Assembly: GCF_021365465.1 (NCBI RefSeq)
Contig: NZ_CP089932.1
Span: 3,100,001 to 3,164,000, forward strand
Length of the DNA stretch: 64,000 nt
Source of the DNA: Erwinia tracheiphila
GTDB taxonomy: Bacteria; Pseudomonadota; Gammaproteobacteria; Enterobacterales; Enterobacteriaceae
Direction: 5' to 3'
In this document: in pieces, positions 43,404-53,615 of the stretch
Numbering within the stretch: the stretch's first letter is position 1
Layout: every line of letters starts with the position of its first letter
The notes under the pieces: model-generated
Seen by the model: the letters and a program-made list of their open reading frames with translations, nothing else
Database searches by the model: none
Told to the model about the DNA's origin: nothing
Translations under genes and position numbers: made by a program

Positions 43404-44025
43404 ACCACCTGCATAGCAGGTGGCATTGATTTCACCCCACAGGGGCGCACTAAGTCCAGACTCAGAGAGCCTTCCCTTCACACTGCTTTCAGTGGAGGCT
43501 AGCTCTCTTCAACTTCATGTTTTTCCTGATACTTCACGTACTTTCTTATCATTTCTTCATTTATACCTACGGTATCGACACAATAACCTCTTGCCCAAAA
43601 ACCATTCCCCCGCTGCTTGTTCTTACGCAGGCAGGGAAATTTACTGAACAATCGAAGGGCTGTTTTACCCTTTACGTCGCCTGTTACATGGGAAATCGAA
43701 AGCCGTGGAGGCACTTTTACCCGCAAATGGACATGGTCTGTCTGGTCATTCAGCTACACTACTTCTACCCCGGGCTGCTCACCTGAGATCCTTATCGGCT
43801 TACAGACCTCTTTACCAACATTGTTCCTGAGGATGCGAAACCGGTACCTGGGTGTCCATACGATATGATATTGACAACACCAGAGCACATGAGATGCTTT
43901 CTGGAGTCTACTCATGGTTAAATCCCTGACAGTTATGGGGACAACAGATTCGGATTTTCCCATGAGTAGCATGACTGGCAGAGCCAACTTATTGCTGACC
44001 ACCTCCACAGGAGGTGGTGTTCATG
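43404..44025 (-). mobile_element. IS200-like element (IS200/IS605 family)
   Basis: Approximate limits set by hairpins at both ends: CCACCTGC/GCAGGTGG at 43411-43429 and ACCACCTCC/GGAGGTGGT at 43999-44019. IS200 elements have no terminal inverted repeats but carry such subterminal stem-loops. The single gene inside is a Y1-type transposase broken by one stop codon. The insertion truncates the nucleotidyltransferase pseudogene and lies just downstream of the gnd terminator. Confidence 0.75.
43499..43915 (-). pseudogene. tnpA: IS200 transposase TnpA with an internal stop
   Basis: Y1 HUH-type transposase of about 138 codons. From the ATG at 43915: MSRLQKASHVLWCCQYHIVW with the expected TPRYRFRIL, then GVEVV and an amber stop at 43754-43756. 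The same frame goes on with LNDQTDHVHLRVKVPPRLSI (HUH motif altered to HVH as in this family), and FWARGYCVDTVGINEEMIRKYV containing the catalytic Tyr. A single point mutation would restore it. Confidence 0.8.
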
Positions 44026-44033
44026 CAGGGATG

Positions 44034-44059
44034 AAAAAGCTCCCCGAAGGAAGCTTTTT
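44034..44059 (-). terminator. Terminator of gnd
   Basis: Arms AAAAAGCT/AGCTTTTT extended by a short GC stem around a TTCG loop, 14 bases after the gnd stop. The A and T ends let it work on both strands. Confidence 0.85.
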
Positions 44060-44072
44060 CATAAACGATATT

Positions 44073-45479
44073 TTATTCCAACCATTCAGTATGGAATACA
44101 CCTTCTTTATCGGTACGCTTGTAAGTATGCGCCCCAAAATAATCCCGCTGCGCCTGAATCAGATTAGCGGGAAGCACTGCTGAACGATAACTGTCGTAAT
44201 AAGCGATGGCTGCCGAGAAAGTTGGTGTAGGTATACCATTCTGCACCGCCCAGGCGACGACATCTCGCAGAGCTTGCTGGTACTCGTCCGCAATGTTTTT
44301 GAAATACGATGCAAGTAACAGATTGGCGATATCAGCATTGTCAGCGTAGGCATCAGTAATTTTTTGCAGAAACTGGGCACGTATAATACAGCCAGCGCGG
44401 AAAATTTTAGCAATCTCACCGTAATTGAGATTCCAGTTATTTTCGCCTGACGCTGCTTTCAACTGAGAAAAGCCCTGAGCATAAGAGACAATTTTACCCA
44501 AATACAGGGCACGGCGTACTTTCTCAATAAATTCAGTTTTATCACCTGAGAAAGCGTTGACCTGAGGCCCGCTCAGTACCTTTGAGGCCGCTACGCGCTG
44601 GGCTTTCAGCGACGAAAGGTAACGCGCAAATACCGATTCTGTAATCAGAGACAGTGGCTCCCCGAGATCCAGAGAGCTTTGGCTTGTCCACTTACCTGTG
44701 CCTTTATTCGCTGCCTCGTCAAGAATGACATCGACAAGGTACTGACCACACTCATCTTTCTTAACGAATATCTCTTTCGTAATATCAATTAAATAGCTAC
44801 TAAGCTCACCGTTATTCCATTCAGTGAAGGTTTTCGCCAACTCGTCATTGGTCAGATTTAAGGCATTTTTTAACAGAGAATAGGCTTCCGCAATAAGCTG
44901 CATATCACCATACTCGATACCATTATGTACCATTTTTACATAGTGGCCCGCGCCATCAGGGCCGATGTAGGTTACACAGGCTTCACCTTCTGCACGTGCA
45001 GCAATCTTATCGAGGATAGGCGAAACCAGTTCGTAAGCCTCTTTCTGCCCACCTGGCATAATTGATGGGCCTTTTAATGCACCTTCTTCGCCACCGGAAA
45101 CACCCGTCCCGATGAAATTGAATCCCTGGTCGGATAGCTCACGATTGCGGCGAATGGTGTCTTTATAGAAGGTGTTACCGCCATCGATCAGAATGTCACC
45201 TTTGTCGAGGTGTGGGGTCAGAGATGCAATGGTTTTGTCAGTTGCTTCACCAGCCTGAACCATCAGCAGGATACGCCGGGGTTTCTCAAGAGAATCAACA
45301 AACTCTTCGATGGTGTAGTAGGGGGCCAGCTTTTTGCCTGCGTTCTCAGCGATAACCTCATCCGTTTTTTCACGAGAGCGGTTAAAGATGGATACGGTGT
45401 AGCCACGGCTTTCAATGTTGAGAGCCAGGTTACGTCCCATTACTGCCATACCTACAACGCCGATCTGTTGCTTGGACAT
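44073..45479 (-). CDS. gnd: 6-phosphogluconate dehydrogenase Gnd
   Basis: NADP-dependent oxidative decarboxylase of the pentose phosphate pathway, cytoplasmic dimer. The 468 residues equal the E. coli length. The NADP site [11 protein letters not shown] is at residues 7-17, [10 protein letters not shown] follows; [12 protein letters not shown] and the catalytic [14 protein letters not shown] are present, and [13 protein letters not shown] ending is intact. The start at 45479 (MSKQQIG) has GGAG upstream. gnd marks the edge of O-antigen loci in enterobacteria, and here lies next to wzt. Confidence 0.97.
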   Translation of the reverse strand: MSKQQIGVVGMAVMGRNLALNIESRGYTVSIFNRSREKTDEVIAENAGKKLAPYYTIEEFVDSLEKPRRILLMVQAGEATDKTIASLTPHLDKGDILIDGGNTFYKDTIRRNRELSDQGFNFIGTGVSGGEEGALKGPSIMPGGQKEAYELVSPILDKIAARAEGEACVTYIGPDGAGHYVKMVHNGIEYGDMQLIAEAYSLLKNALNLTNDELAKTFTEWNNGELSSYLIDITKEIFVKKDECGQYLVDVILDEAANKGTGKWTSQSSLDLGEPLSLITESVFARYLSSLKAQRVAASKVLSGPQVNAFSGDKTEFIEKVRRALYLGKIVSYAQGFSQLKAASGENNWNLNYGEIAKIFRAGCIIRAQFLQKITDAYADNADIANLLLASYFKNIADEYQQALRDVVAWAVQNGIPTPTFSAAIAYYDSYRSAVLPANLIQAQRDYFGAHTYKRTDKEGVFHTEWLE

Positions 45480-45663
45480 TACATACTCCTGTCTGAAGGA
45501 CACCCACGGCGTAAATCAGATACGCCGTATAACAAAGTGTGAAACATGTTAACTCAGGATAGCCGATGATAGGTAGTGATTGGTGTAATTGGTAATATTT
45601 CTTTAAAAATAACAAGTTAGAAAGCTTTAACTCCTTTAATCAACAAGGGTAACCGCACCGTTT

Positions 45664-46428
45664 TCAGACTAAATCAGCTTTATTGATGTGAGTTTTAAAA
45701 TACAAGGGCAAGATCTCGTCCGGTTTTCCGTCCATTTTAACCGTACCGTGTTCAAGCCAAAGTATTCTTGTACACACCCTGGCCATCAGTTCATAGCTGT
45801 GGCTGGCAAGGATCAGGATTTTCGTCGCGTTAATTATGTTGCTCAAACGACTTTCCGCTTTTTCTTTAAAACCTTCATCCCCTACGGAAAGCCATTCATC
45901 CATTAATAATATCTCAGGCGTAAAAATGGTTGAAACGCTGAAGCCAAGCCTCATTTGCATGCCTGATGAGTAAGTTCTGACTGGCATGTCGATGAAATCA
46001 CCCAGATCGGTGAAAGCTATAATTTCATCAATTTTATCGGCAATTTCTTTTTTTCTGAGACCGAGCAACGCTCCGCGAATATAGATATTTTCCCGCCCGG
46101 TAAATTCCGGATTGATCCCTAATGAGATAGAAATAAGCGACCCGATTTCACCTTCAATCCTCGCCTTCCCGGTGGTCGGATGATAAACGCGGCTGAACAT
46201 ACGTAATAACGTTGTTTTACCAGCACCATTGTGCCCAATCAGACCTACACGTTCACCGTCATTAATTTCAAAATTAAGGTTATTCAGCGCTGAAACAACA
46301 ACTTTCCCATTGCTCTCACCAACTTTTCCACCGGTGGCAAAATTTATAAAATTCTTTTTAATAGACCGTGACGCTGCATCAAATATAGGAAAATCAATAC
46401 CTACATTACTAAATTTTATAATAGCCAT
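45664..46428 (-). CDS. wzt: Polysaccharide ABC exporter ATP-binding protein Wzt
   Basis: ATPase of a Wzm/Wzt-type exporter that moves undecaprenyl-linked polysaccharide across the inner membrane. Walker A GHNGAGKT is at residues 65-72, the signature YSSGMQMRLGF near 157, and Walker B EILLMDEWLSVGDEGF near 178. At 254 residues it lacks the C-terminal carbohydrate-binding domain of O8/O9-type Wzt, so it belongs to the short class in which export does not depend on recognition of a chain cap. It follows wzm by seven bases. Confidence 0.9.
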   Translation of the reverse strand: MAIIKFSNVGIDFPIFDAASRSIKKNFINFATGGKVGESNGKVVVSALNNLNFEINDGERVGLIGHNGAGKTTLLRMFSRVYHPTTGKARIEGEIGSLISISLGINPEFTGRENIYIRGALLGLRKKEIADKIDEIIAFTDLGDFIDMPVRTYSSGMQMRLGFSVSTIFTPEILLMDEWLSVGDEGFKEKAESRLSNIINATKILILASHSYELMARVCTRILWLEHGTVKMDGKPDEILPLYFKTHINKADLV

Positions 46429-46435
46429 AAAAACC

Positions 46436-47236
46436 CTACACCCAGTATGGAACGCGATATTTAAACTTACTGGTCATCATCGTGGAAAATGCGATGCCAA
46501 TCACGGCCATGATTACTGTAACACAATATGTTGTTACGGAAGGAATCTGCCCCAATAACGGTGCACGCACAACATCCATCAAATGATAGAATGGGTTAAA
46601 ATTAAGTAATGTTGCGCCAACTCTGTGAGTCAGAAGTTGTGGCATCCAGATTATTGGCGTTAAATAAAAAACAACCTGCATCAGGCTCATAATGATTTGG
46701 GTCATATCACGAAAACGTGCGCAAATCAGCGCCAGTACCATTAACAGCCAGGAGACATTTAAAGCCAGTATGACAAAACCAGGGACAACCAGCAGAACAT
46801 TCCAATTAATCCCCTTTGATACAGCAAACAACACTAAAGGAAAAATAACAATATTGTGCATAAAAATAATGAAATTCTTCCATACTACTCTTAATACATG
46901 CACATGCAATGGGACAGGAAGCTGTTTAATTATTCCTTCTGCTGAAATCAGTGCATCGCAACCTTCAGTAATACAGCCCGACAAGAATCCCCAGATGACC
47001 AGACCCAGCGTTAAATAAGGCAGAAAATCATGCAGTGGCGTTTTGAACAGATTAGCAAAAACCATCCCCATGGTAGTAATCATTACCGCCATGCTGATAG
47101 TTATCCAGAATGGACCTAAACGCGAACGCTTATAACGTTGTCGAATATCCTGACCGCCCATTACCCGTACAATATGGAAAGATCTAAGCGTGCTGACAAG
47201 ATCGTTAATGCCAGGTGAATTTCGAAAAAAAGACAT
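46436..47236 (-). CDS. wzm: Polysaccharide ABC exporter permease Wzm
   Basis: ABC-2 type permease, 266 residues, partner of Wzt in O-polysaccharide export. The N-terminal amphipathic region SFHIVRVMGGQDIRQRYKRSRLGPFW is the classic Wzm/KpsM start, followed by about six hydrophobic segments (SMAVMITTMGMVFANLF, YLTLGLVIWGFLSG and others) and FYLTPIIW, NPFYHLMDVVRAPLLG near the end. It begins immediately after the RgpF-like stop. Confidence 0.9.
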   Translation of the reverse strand: MSFFRNSPGINDLVSTLRSFHIVRVMGGQDIRQRYKRSRLGPFWITISMAVMITTMGMVFANLFKTPLHDFLPYLTLGLVIWGFLSGCITEGCDALISAEGIIKQLPVPLHVHVLRVVWKNFIIFMHNIVIFPLVLFAVSKGINWNVLLVVPGFVILALNVSWLLMVLALICARFRDMTQIIMSLMQVVFYLTPIIWMPQLLTHRVGATLLNFNPFYHLMDVVRAPLLGQIPSVTTYCVTVIMAVIGIAFSTMMTSKFKYRVPYWV

Positions 47237-48532
47237 TTACAAAATACCCCAGTCGTACGCTTTTCGTTTCATACCGAAAAGGAATTTTCCACCTGACAAC
47301 CGGCTCATCATCAGCGTCATAAATTCATCCTGTTGTGACTCATCAATCTGATCTTTTAACTTGAGTAAATCGCTAAAATTACATACGGATCGATAGATTA
47401 AATCAAGCTTAATAATTGGTAACCCAAGATAATGCAGAGCAATACAATTATTATGAATCTGTGAACCCCTTGTAAAGTCGTCAAGGTATATACTCATCAG
47501 ACGCCTTTTCAGCACATTACCATGCGGGAGCGCCTCAAAGTTCACACCTGTCATAAATGTAGCAAAACTCACAAAATCTATTTTTTCTTCAACGATCTCA
47601 TCATCATTTTTGTCATTTCTGCGTCTTCTTACTTCTATTTCCTGATTGGGTCTCTCAGCATCATCTAAATCTTTCAGATATTTTCTATAATATGACTTCA
47701 ATACAAAATCTGATTCAAAATACTCGATCAGGAAACGAACGCTCGTCCAGTATCGGCGATCACCTTCACGACGGAAAACAAAATAATTTTTAAATAATGA
47801 CTCGTCCTGAGTAAGCACTTTTTCAAAATAATTGACATCATACAATGCCTTAAAGTTTTCTTCAGTACTAACTAAAGATTTCAGTACCAAGCTAAGTTTA
47901 AACTCACCCCGCTTAATAACAAAAGGTCTTACATTCGATAATTTATAGTTTTCCCAGAAATCCCTGAATTTATCTTTACGGATAAGATTGCCAGTAACGG
48001 AAATACAAAATGACCCAAGATGGTGAGAGATTTCTCTGTTTTCAGTTGCACCCAACACTTCAGTCTCTGTGTTATAAAGTTGGGAGATAAAGCGCTTTAA
48101 TCCCCTTTTTGAAAAGAACACACTGTCATTAATGATCAACAGTCTTTGACATTTTTCGGCAATTTTATTCTGATAAATATAATTCATGCCTGTTTTATAA
48201 CTACCAAAATCACGACCAAAGTTATCACGTTCGATATAAACATCGATAAGTTCAGGTTGATAATTTTCAGCACTTAACCTGAGCGTATTTACTGCAACAA
48301 TATAAATTCCCTGTGACTTCGCTTCTTTAAGTAATTCAATTGTATCTCTTCTCAGTTCATTTTTTTCATACAGGGCAAGCAACATTACTTTGCCTTCAGA
48401 AAACTCTGCCTTATGAACAACATTATGGATTTTCTTCGTTTTTATATCATCGCAAACAGACAGAAAAGCATAGTAACTATAGAAAAAGATCTTCATAGCA
48501 AGATTATAAAAATATCTCACAATACCTTTCAT
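47237..48532 (-). CDS. RgpF-like rhamnan synthesis protein
   Basis: Protein of 431 residues resembling the rhamnan synthesis F (RgpF) family, thought to be glycosyltransferases or accessory factors for rhamnose polymers. It shows KVMLLALYEKNELRRDTIELL, VDVYIERDNFGRDFGSYKTGM, LLIINDSVFFS, ATENREISHHLGSFCISVTG and HNNCIALHYLGLPIIKLDL, the region order of that family. The start at 48532 (MKGIVRYFYN) is preferred to upstream codons; it opens 29 bases after the GT2 stop. AT-rich relative to the housekeeping genes, as usual for O-antigen loci. Activity and linkage cannot be read from sequence. Confidence 0.75.
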   Translation of the reverse strand: MKGIVRYFYNLAMKIFFYSYYAFLSVCDDIKTKKIHNVVHKAEFSEGKVMLLALYEKNELRRDTIELLKEAKSQGIYIVAVNTLRLSAENYQPELIDVYIERDNFGRDFGSYKTGMNYIYQNKIAEKCQRLLIINDSVFFSKRGLKRFISQLYNTETEVLGATENREISHHLGSFCISVTGNLIRKDKFRDFWENYKLSNVRPFVIKRGEFKLSLVLKSLVSTEENFKALYDVNYFEKVLTQDESLFKNYFVFRREGDRRYWTSVRFLIEYFESDFVLKSYYRKYLKDLDDAERPNQEIEVRRRRNDKNDDEIVEEKIDFVSFATFMTGVNFEALPHGNVLKRRLMSIYLDDFTRGSQIHNNCIALHYLGLPIIKLDLIYRSVCNFSDLLKLKDQIDESQQDEFMTLMMSRLSGGKFLFGMKRKAYDWGIL

Positions 48533-48561
48533 TTTTTCACCGTAATAATGGTTTGCATGGT

Positions 48562-49503
48562 TTAAAATAATTTTCCAAACGCATTCATGATATAGAAAAA
48601 GCAAGTTTCAATTACAGACTGGCGATAACTCCGGCAAGCATGAAAACATCGTATTCTGGTAAAAACGCTTTTTCCTCTACAGCTGTAGAAGTGATCGAGA
48701 ATTTTCTGACTTTGACGAGGTAGCTCATTATAGTAAAAATTCAAGCTACGTTGATTAATCCTGTTCCATTCTGCGAACTGCCCTTGATATAAGCGCCATA
48801 AACGTTCAATTTTAGACAGCACGCCGAGATTGCTCCCTACTATATTGTTCGAATGTTGCCGATAAAGTATCTGTGGTTCAGGATCATAAATAGTCATTCC
48901 ACCAAAAGCGGAACAAATCAGATAGAGATACCAGTCATGGGAAACAATAGAAATAGAGTCAGGCAATGTCTGAATTTTTAGCTTCAACGCATGGTTGAAT
49001 AGCATGGTGTTGCCACCAGAAAAGCTCTGCAGAAGTGCGTTTTCTAACCTGAATGCCCGATTAAACATTGCTGAACAACCAATAACTTCTTTATGTTCAT
49101 TGATTAATCTTGTACGGCCACCGTATAGAATAAATTCAGTGGAGGCATTTTTTTCAGCCTCTTTAACGGCGTCTACCGCTACTTCCAGCTTGGTTTCCAA
49201 CCAGATATCATCCTGATCGCTGAAAGCGTAGTAACGTGATTGAATGTCAGGATTTTTGATAAGAGAAAGAAAATTTTCGGCGAAGCACTTTGAAGGCCCT
49301 TCCAGTAAAACCAGTTTATTTACAGGCAATTTACTCTGATATTCACTGATAATATTCAAAGTAGAATCAGTAGATCCATCGTCAGATATATAAAGCGTCC
49401 AGTTTTTATATGTTTGTCTTATAATAGAGTCAAGTTGTTCTTGAAGGTATTTCTCACCATTATAACTACATAAGAGGATGCTAACATTATCATCATTTAA
49501 CAT
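48562..49503 (-). CDS. Family 2 glycosyltransferase, probable rhamnosyltransferase
   Basis: GT-A fold glycosyltransferase, 313 residues. It shows VSILLCSYNGEKYLQEQLDS, ISDDGSTDS (residues 40-47) and the metal-binding FSDQDDIW (DxD-type, near 96-99), then SFSGGNTMLFNHAL and SHDWYLYLI. This arrangement recalls alpha-rhamnosyltransferases of O-antigen loci (RfbF/RfbG-like, RgpB-like). The dTDP-rhamnose genes directly upstream support rhamnose as donor. Linkage is unknown. Confidence 0.8.
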   Translation of the reverse strand: MLNDDNVSILLCSYNGEKYLQEQLDSIIRQTYKNWTLYISDDGSTDSTLNIISEYQSKLPVNKLVLLEGPSKCFAENFLSLIKNPDIQSRYYAFSDQDDIWLETKLEVAVDAVKEAEKNASTEFILYGGRTRLINEHKEVIGCSAMFNRAFRLENALLQSFSGGNTMLFNHALKLKIQTLPDSISIVSHDWYLYLICSAFGGMTIYDPEPQILYRQHSNNIVGSNLGVLSKIERLWRLYQGQFAEWNRINQRSLNFYYNELPRQSQKILDHFYSCRGKSVFTRIRCFHACRSYRQSVIETCFFYIMNAFGKLF

Positions 49504-49645
49504 TTCATTGCCACATTATACTGTCATTGAGGTCATCAAAAGATATTTTCTTCAACTCTTAATATCGTTCTTGAATCGTTAACCATCATCATGGTTAATT
49601 GATGACCAGAAATGAATGATTAAGCGTCATCAATCAATGAACTTA

Positions 49646-50191
49646 TTAAAAATAGGTTGCTTCATTGAATGACTTTCCTACCATGTCTTTTGCAGAGAGT
49701 AAAGGTGTGCTTGCTGATAACAGTGGCCATTCAATACCGATTTCAGGATCGTTCCAAAGTAAAGTATGTTCATGAGCCGGATTATAGTAATCAGTGCACT
49801 TATAAACGAACTCAGCTGATTCTGAGGTGACATAGAATCCATGTGCAAAACCTTCTGGCACCCATAACTGACGTTTATTGTCAGCAGAAAGCAACACTCC
49901 AACCCACTGACCAAACGTTTCAGATGATTGACGCATATCAACTGCTACGTCAAAAACTTCTCCGGCAACAACCCGGACCAGCTTCCCTTGCGTATTCTCA
50001 GTTTGATAATGCAGGCCACGGAGAATACCCGGCGCTGACTTAGAATGATTGTCCTGAACAAAAGAACGTGGCGAGACCAGCTCTTCGAATTGTTTTTGTT
50101 GCCACGTCTCCATGAAAAAACCACGCTCATCACCAAACACGGCGGGTTCAATGATTTTCACTTCAGGGATCTTCGTTTCAATCACTTTCAT
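49646..50191 (-). CDS. rmlC: dTDP-4-dehydrorhamnose 3,5-epimerase RmlC
   Basis: Cupin-fold epimerase, third step of dTDP-L-rhamnose synthesis. The 181 residues carry KIIEPAVFGDERGFFMETW, SAPGILRGLHYQ with the catalytic His, GEVFDVAVDMRQSSETFGQW, PEGFAHGFYV and YKCTDYYNPAHE. Part of rmlBDAC; it starts two bases after the rmlA stop, and a 142-base gap follows before the GT2 gene. Confidence 0.95.
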   Translation of the reverse strand: MKVIETKIPEVKIIEPAVFGDERGFFMETWQQKQFEELVSPRSFVQDNHSKSAPGILRGLHYQTENTQGKLVRVVAGEVFDVAVDMRQSSETFGQWVGVLLSADNKRQLWVPEGFAHGFYVTSESAEFVYKCTDYYNPAHEHTLLWNDPEIGIEWPLLSASTPLLSAKDMVGKSFNEATYF

Positions 50192-50193
50192 TA

Positions 50194-51075
50194 TCAGAAT
50201 CTTCCTTCTGCTAACGCCAGAAGATATTTGCCATATTCATTTTTACTGAGCGGTTTTGCAAGATGACGGAGCTGATCCACATCGATAAACTGCAAACGGA
50301 ACGCAATCTCTTCAGGACAGCACACCTTTAATCCCTGCCGTGTTTCTATAGTCTGGATAAAGTTATTCGCTTCCATCATGCTTTGATGCGTACCGGTATC
50401 AAGCCATGCATGGCCACGTCCCATGATCGACACAGACAACAACCCTTTTTCCATATAGATACGATTAACATCAGTAATTTCCAGTTCACCGCGCACCGAA
50501 GGTTTGAGTGATTTGGCAATTTCCACCACGCTGTTGTCATAAAAATAAAGACCCGTTACAGCATAATTACTTTTAGGATGCTCAGGTTTCTCAACCAGCG
50601 AAATGGCCTTACCCTGCTCATCAAATTCGACAACGCCATAGCGCTCTGGGTCCTGAACATGGTAAGCAAAAACGGTAGCGCCCTGTTTCTTCTTACAGGC
50701 CTCGTAGAGCTGGCTGCTCAAATCATTGCCATAGAAAATATTATCCCCCAGGATCAGGGTACAGGAATCTTCACCAATAAACTCTTCACCAAGAATAAAC
50801 GCCTGTGCAAGGCCATCCGGGCTTTCCTGCACTTTATATTGAATAGATAATCCCCACTGCGAACCATCACCCAGCAAACTTTCGAAGCGTGGCGTATCCT
50901 GCGGTGTACTGATGATCAAAATATCACGAATGCCGGCTATCATCAGTGTGCACAGAGGGTAATAAATCATCGGCTTATCATAAATAGGTAGCAGTTGTTT
51001 ACTGACTGCCATGGTTACCGGGTAGAGCCTTGTCCCAGAGCCGCCCGCGAGGATAATACCTTTATTCTTTGTCAT
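50194..51075 (-). CDS. rmlA: Glucose-1-phosphate thymidylyltransferase RmlA
   Basis: First enzyme of dTDP-L-rhamnose synthesis, making dTDP-glucose. It has 293 residues with [17 protein letters not shown] (activator and phosphate loop), [46 protein letters not shown] and [17 protein letters not shown] 47-base gap separates it from rmlD. The order rmlB-D-A-C is that of enterobacterial O-antigen loci. Confidence 0.96.
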   Translation of the reverse strand: MTKNKGIILAGGSGTRLYPVTMAVSKQLLPIYDKPMIYYPLCTLMIAGIRDILIISTPQDTPRFESLLGDGSQWGLSIQYKVQESPDGLAQAFILGEEFIGEDSCTLILGDNIFYGNDLSSQLYEACKKKQGATVFAYHVQDPERYGVVEFDEQGKAISLVEKPEHPKSNYAVTGLYFYDNSVVEIAKSLKPSVRGELEITDVNRIYMEKGLLSVSIMGRGHAWLDTGTHQSMMEANNFIQTIETRQGLKVCCPEEIAFRLQFIDVDQLRHLAKPLSKNEYGKYLLALAEGRF

Positions 51076-51122
51076 AATGCCTTACACCCATTGAACAACA
51101 TTTATCTATGCCGAACATAATT

Positions 51123-52010
51123 TTAGCCAATGATTTCAGAAAGCATTCGCTCAACACCTACCCGCCAGTCCGGCAGGATAAGCCCAAAACGCTGCTGGAA
51201 CTTAGTAATATTAAGCCGGGAATTTGCAGGGCGCCTGGCTGCAGTTGGAAAGGCGTCAGTGGTAACCGCATTGATTTTACGCACTTTGAGTGCAAGACCT
51301 TTTTCCCTTCCGACACTAATAACATAAGACGCATACTCATACCAGGTCGTGGTACCATTTGCAATCAAATGATAAATACCTGAAAAATAAGGATTATTTT
51401 TAGCCTTGCGCAGAGCGTGGGCAGTACAGTCTGCGATCAGTTCTGCACCGGTAGGTGCCCCAAATTGATCGTTTATAACTGAAAGTTCATCTCTGTCGGC
51501 TGCCAGCTTCAACATTGTTTTGGCAAAATTATTGCCTTTGGCTGCATAGACCCAACTGGTACGAAATATCAGGTAGTGACTACAGGTATTGACGATGGCC
51601 TCTTCACCCTCCCGCTTGGTTTTACCATAAACGCTTAAAGGGGCAGTGGCATCATCTTCAGACCAGGGTGTTTCTCCCTCACCATTGAACACATAATCAG
51701 TGGAATAATGGATCAGCAGCGCACCCACTTTTTCAGCAGCATCCGCCATTACCGCGACCGCTGCAGTATTAAGCGTTGCCGCAAGCGCTGGCTCTGATTC
51801 TGCTTTGTCAACGGCAGTATGCGCCGCAGCATTGACAATCACATCTGGTTTAAGGGCATGAATTGTTGCTGCAATGCCGGTCGGATTTGCCAGGTCACCG
51901 CAGAAATCAGATGAATGGCGATCCAGAGCGGTCAGTGTGCCAAGCGGTGCCAGTGCACGTTGTAACTCCCAGCCTACCTGACCATTTTTGCCCAGCAAAA
52001 GGATTTTCAT
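51123..52010 (-). CDS. rmlD: dTDP-4-dehydrorhamnose reductase RmlD
   Basis: SDR-fold reductase, last step of dTDP-L-rhamnose synthesis. The 295 residues show the N-terminal LLLGKNGQVGWEL, VIVNAAAHTAVDKAE, HYSTDYVFNGEG, the YGKTK catalytic Tyr-Lys pair and FRTSWVYA. Its ATG shares one base with the rmlB stop (TAATG). Confidence 0.95.
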   Translation of the reverse strand: MKILLLGKNGQVGWELQRALAPLGTLTALDRHSSDFCGDLANPTGIAATIHALKPDVIVNAAAHTAVDKAESEPALAATLNTAAVAVMADAAEKVGALLIHYSTDYVFNGEGETPWSEDDATAPLSVYGKTKREGEEAIVNTCSHYLIFRTSWVYAAKGNNFAKTMLKLAADRDELSVINDQFGAPTGAELIADCTAHALRKAKNNPYFSGIYHLIANGTTTWYEYASYVISVGREKGLALKVRKINAVTTDAFPTAARRPANSRLNITKFQQRFGLILPDWRVGVERMLSEIIG

Positions 52011-53089
52011 TAGTGACGCTTCTCGTAATTTTGTTCAATCCAGCTTTGATAGGCGCCGCTTTTTACGTTATTGATCCACTCGCTGTTGTTCAGATACCAC
52101 TGAATGGTTTTGCGTAAACCACTTTCAAAGGTTTCCAGTGGCTTCCAACCCAGTTCCTGCTGAATCTTGCTGGCATCAATCGCATAACGGCGATCGTGTC
52201 CCGGACGGTCATTTACATAAGTAATGAGATCGGCATAACGTCCTTCAGTGGGTTGCAACTCATCAAGCAGCGCACAAACCATTTCAATCACATCCAGATT
52301 TTTCTTCTCGTTGTGCCCACCAATATTGTACGTGCTCCCGACTTCTGCTTCGGTCACAACCTTGTACAGCGCACACGCATGATCTTCGACGTAGAGCCAG
52401 TCGCGAATCTGATCGCCTTTGCCATAGACCGGCAAAGGCTTTTTCTCAAGCGCATTGATAATAATCAGCGGGATTAATTTTTCCGGGAAGTGGTATGGTC
52501 CATAATTATTGGAACAGTTGGTGACAATAACTGGGAGCTTATAGGTTCGGCCCCATGCTCTCACCAAATGATCGCTTGCTGCTTTAGTCGAAGAGTAGGG
52601 ACTACTGGGGTCATAAGGCGTGGTTTCGGTGAAGAGAGGAAGATCGCCACTCATTTCATCAGGGTGAGGTAAATCACCATAAACTTCATCTGTAGAGATG
52701 TGATGAAAACGGAATGCCTGTTTTTTTGTATCATCAAGCGTATTCCAGTATTGGCGAGTCGCTTCCAACAGACTGTACGTTCCAACCACGTTGGTTTGTA
52801 CAAAATCGGCTGGACCTGTAATCGAGCGGTCAACATGGCTTTCCGCCGCCAGGTGCATAATAGCATCCGGCCGCAATCTATTCATGACGTTTAACAGAGC
52901 GTCTGTGTCACAAATATCAAGCTTCTCAAAATGGTAACGTTCGCTGTTACTGGCATCTTTAATGGACTCAAGATTGCCCGCGTAGGTCAATTTATCCACG
53001 TTGATAACGGAATCCTGCGTGTGCTGAATGATATGTCTTACAACTGCTGAACCAATAAATCCAGCACCGCCAGTGATCAAAATCTTCAT
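52010..53089 (-). CDS. rmlB: dTDP-glucose 4,6-dehydratase RmlB
   Basis: NAD-dependent SDR-fold dehydratase, second step of dTDP-L-rhamnose synthesis. It has 359 residues with [17 protein letters not shown] (NAD site, residues 4-14), [24 protein letters not shown] with the catalytic Thr-Asp-Glu, [16 protein letters not shown] with the Tyr-Lys pair, and [18 protein letters not shown]. It is the first gene of the polysaccharide operon, preceded by an ops/JUMPstart-like leader. Confidence 0.96.
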   Translation of the reverse strand: MKILITGGAGFIGSAVVRHIIQHTQDSVINVDKLTYAGNLESIKDASNSERYHFEKLDICDTDALLNVMNRLRPDAIMHLAAESHVDRSITGPADFVQTNVVGTYSLLEATRQYWNTLDDTKKQAFRFHHISTDEVYGDLPHPDEMSGDLPLFTETTPYDPSSPYSSTKAASDHLVRAWGRTYKLPVIVTNCSNNYGPYHFPEKLIPLIIINALEKKPLPVYGKGDQIRDWLYVEDHACALYKVVTEAEVGSTYNIGGHNEKKNLDVIEMVCALLDELQPTEGRYADLITYVNDRPGHDRRYAIDASKIQQELGWKPLETFESGLRKTIQWYLNNSEWINNVKSGAYQSWIEQNYEKRH

Positions 53090-53615
53090 AGCAAGTCTCT
53101 AAAACAAAAGTGATTTGGAACAATAACCTAAAATTATTGGGTATTATCTGTATATCAGTAGCATAGATTTCAGGCATGCTACCGCCCCTGAGTAAGCGTC
53201 TCAGAGCGCATTATGAAATTGTGAGTCAGATCACAAGCAACGTTTTATCACTCGCTGATATCTGCCGCTGCCGTACTAGCCTGACACCAGAACAGTTCCT
53301 GTTATATAAGCAGATTAGAACATAACAGGGTTTAGCGTCATATCGGCTGATTCTAGCATTCTGCAATTATGAAACCTAATTAAAATAAGGATTTTCGGCA
53401 CAAGCTACCTGAGGTTAATCTACCGGTTAATCCTAACGCGCTTTTGTAAACCCAGACTGTACAGATTAGAAAACAGGCAATTCCAAATGGTTGCGTGACC
53501 GCATAACAGAAAAGATAAATCCCAACAGATAAAAGTACTGGTTTTCCAGCGGGCGATGGTCGTTTAGAAAATCTGGCTTAATAGCAATGCCTGACGCCAT
53601 TGCAGCAAACATTTT
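53090..53615 (-). promoter_or_regulatory. Promoter and leader region of the polysaccharide operon
   Basis: About 525 bases without a gene between rmlB and the Tn3-family remnant, carrying the ops element close to rmlB and AT-rich promoter-like sequence beyond it. No transcription start can be fixed by eye. Confidence 0.5.
53175..53186 (-). promoter_or_regulatory. ops element (JUMPstart core), RfaH recruitment site
   Basis: The minus strand reads GGCGGTAGCATG, matching the ops core GGCGGTAG, within a JUMPstart-like stretch. It lies 86 bases upstream of rmlB in the transcribed leader. RfaH binds paused RNA polymerase at ops and suppresses termination in long polysaccharide operons. Confidence 0.88.
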
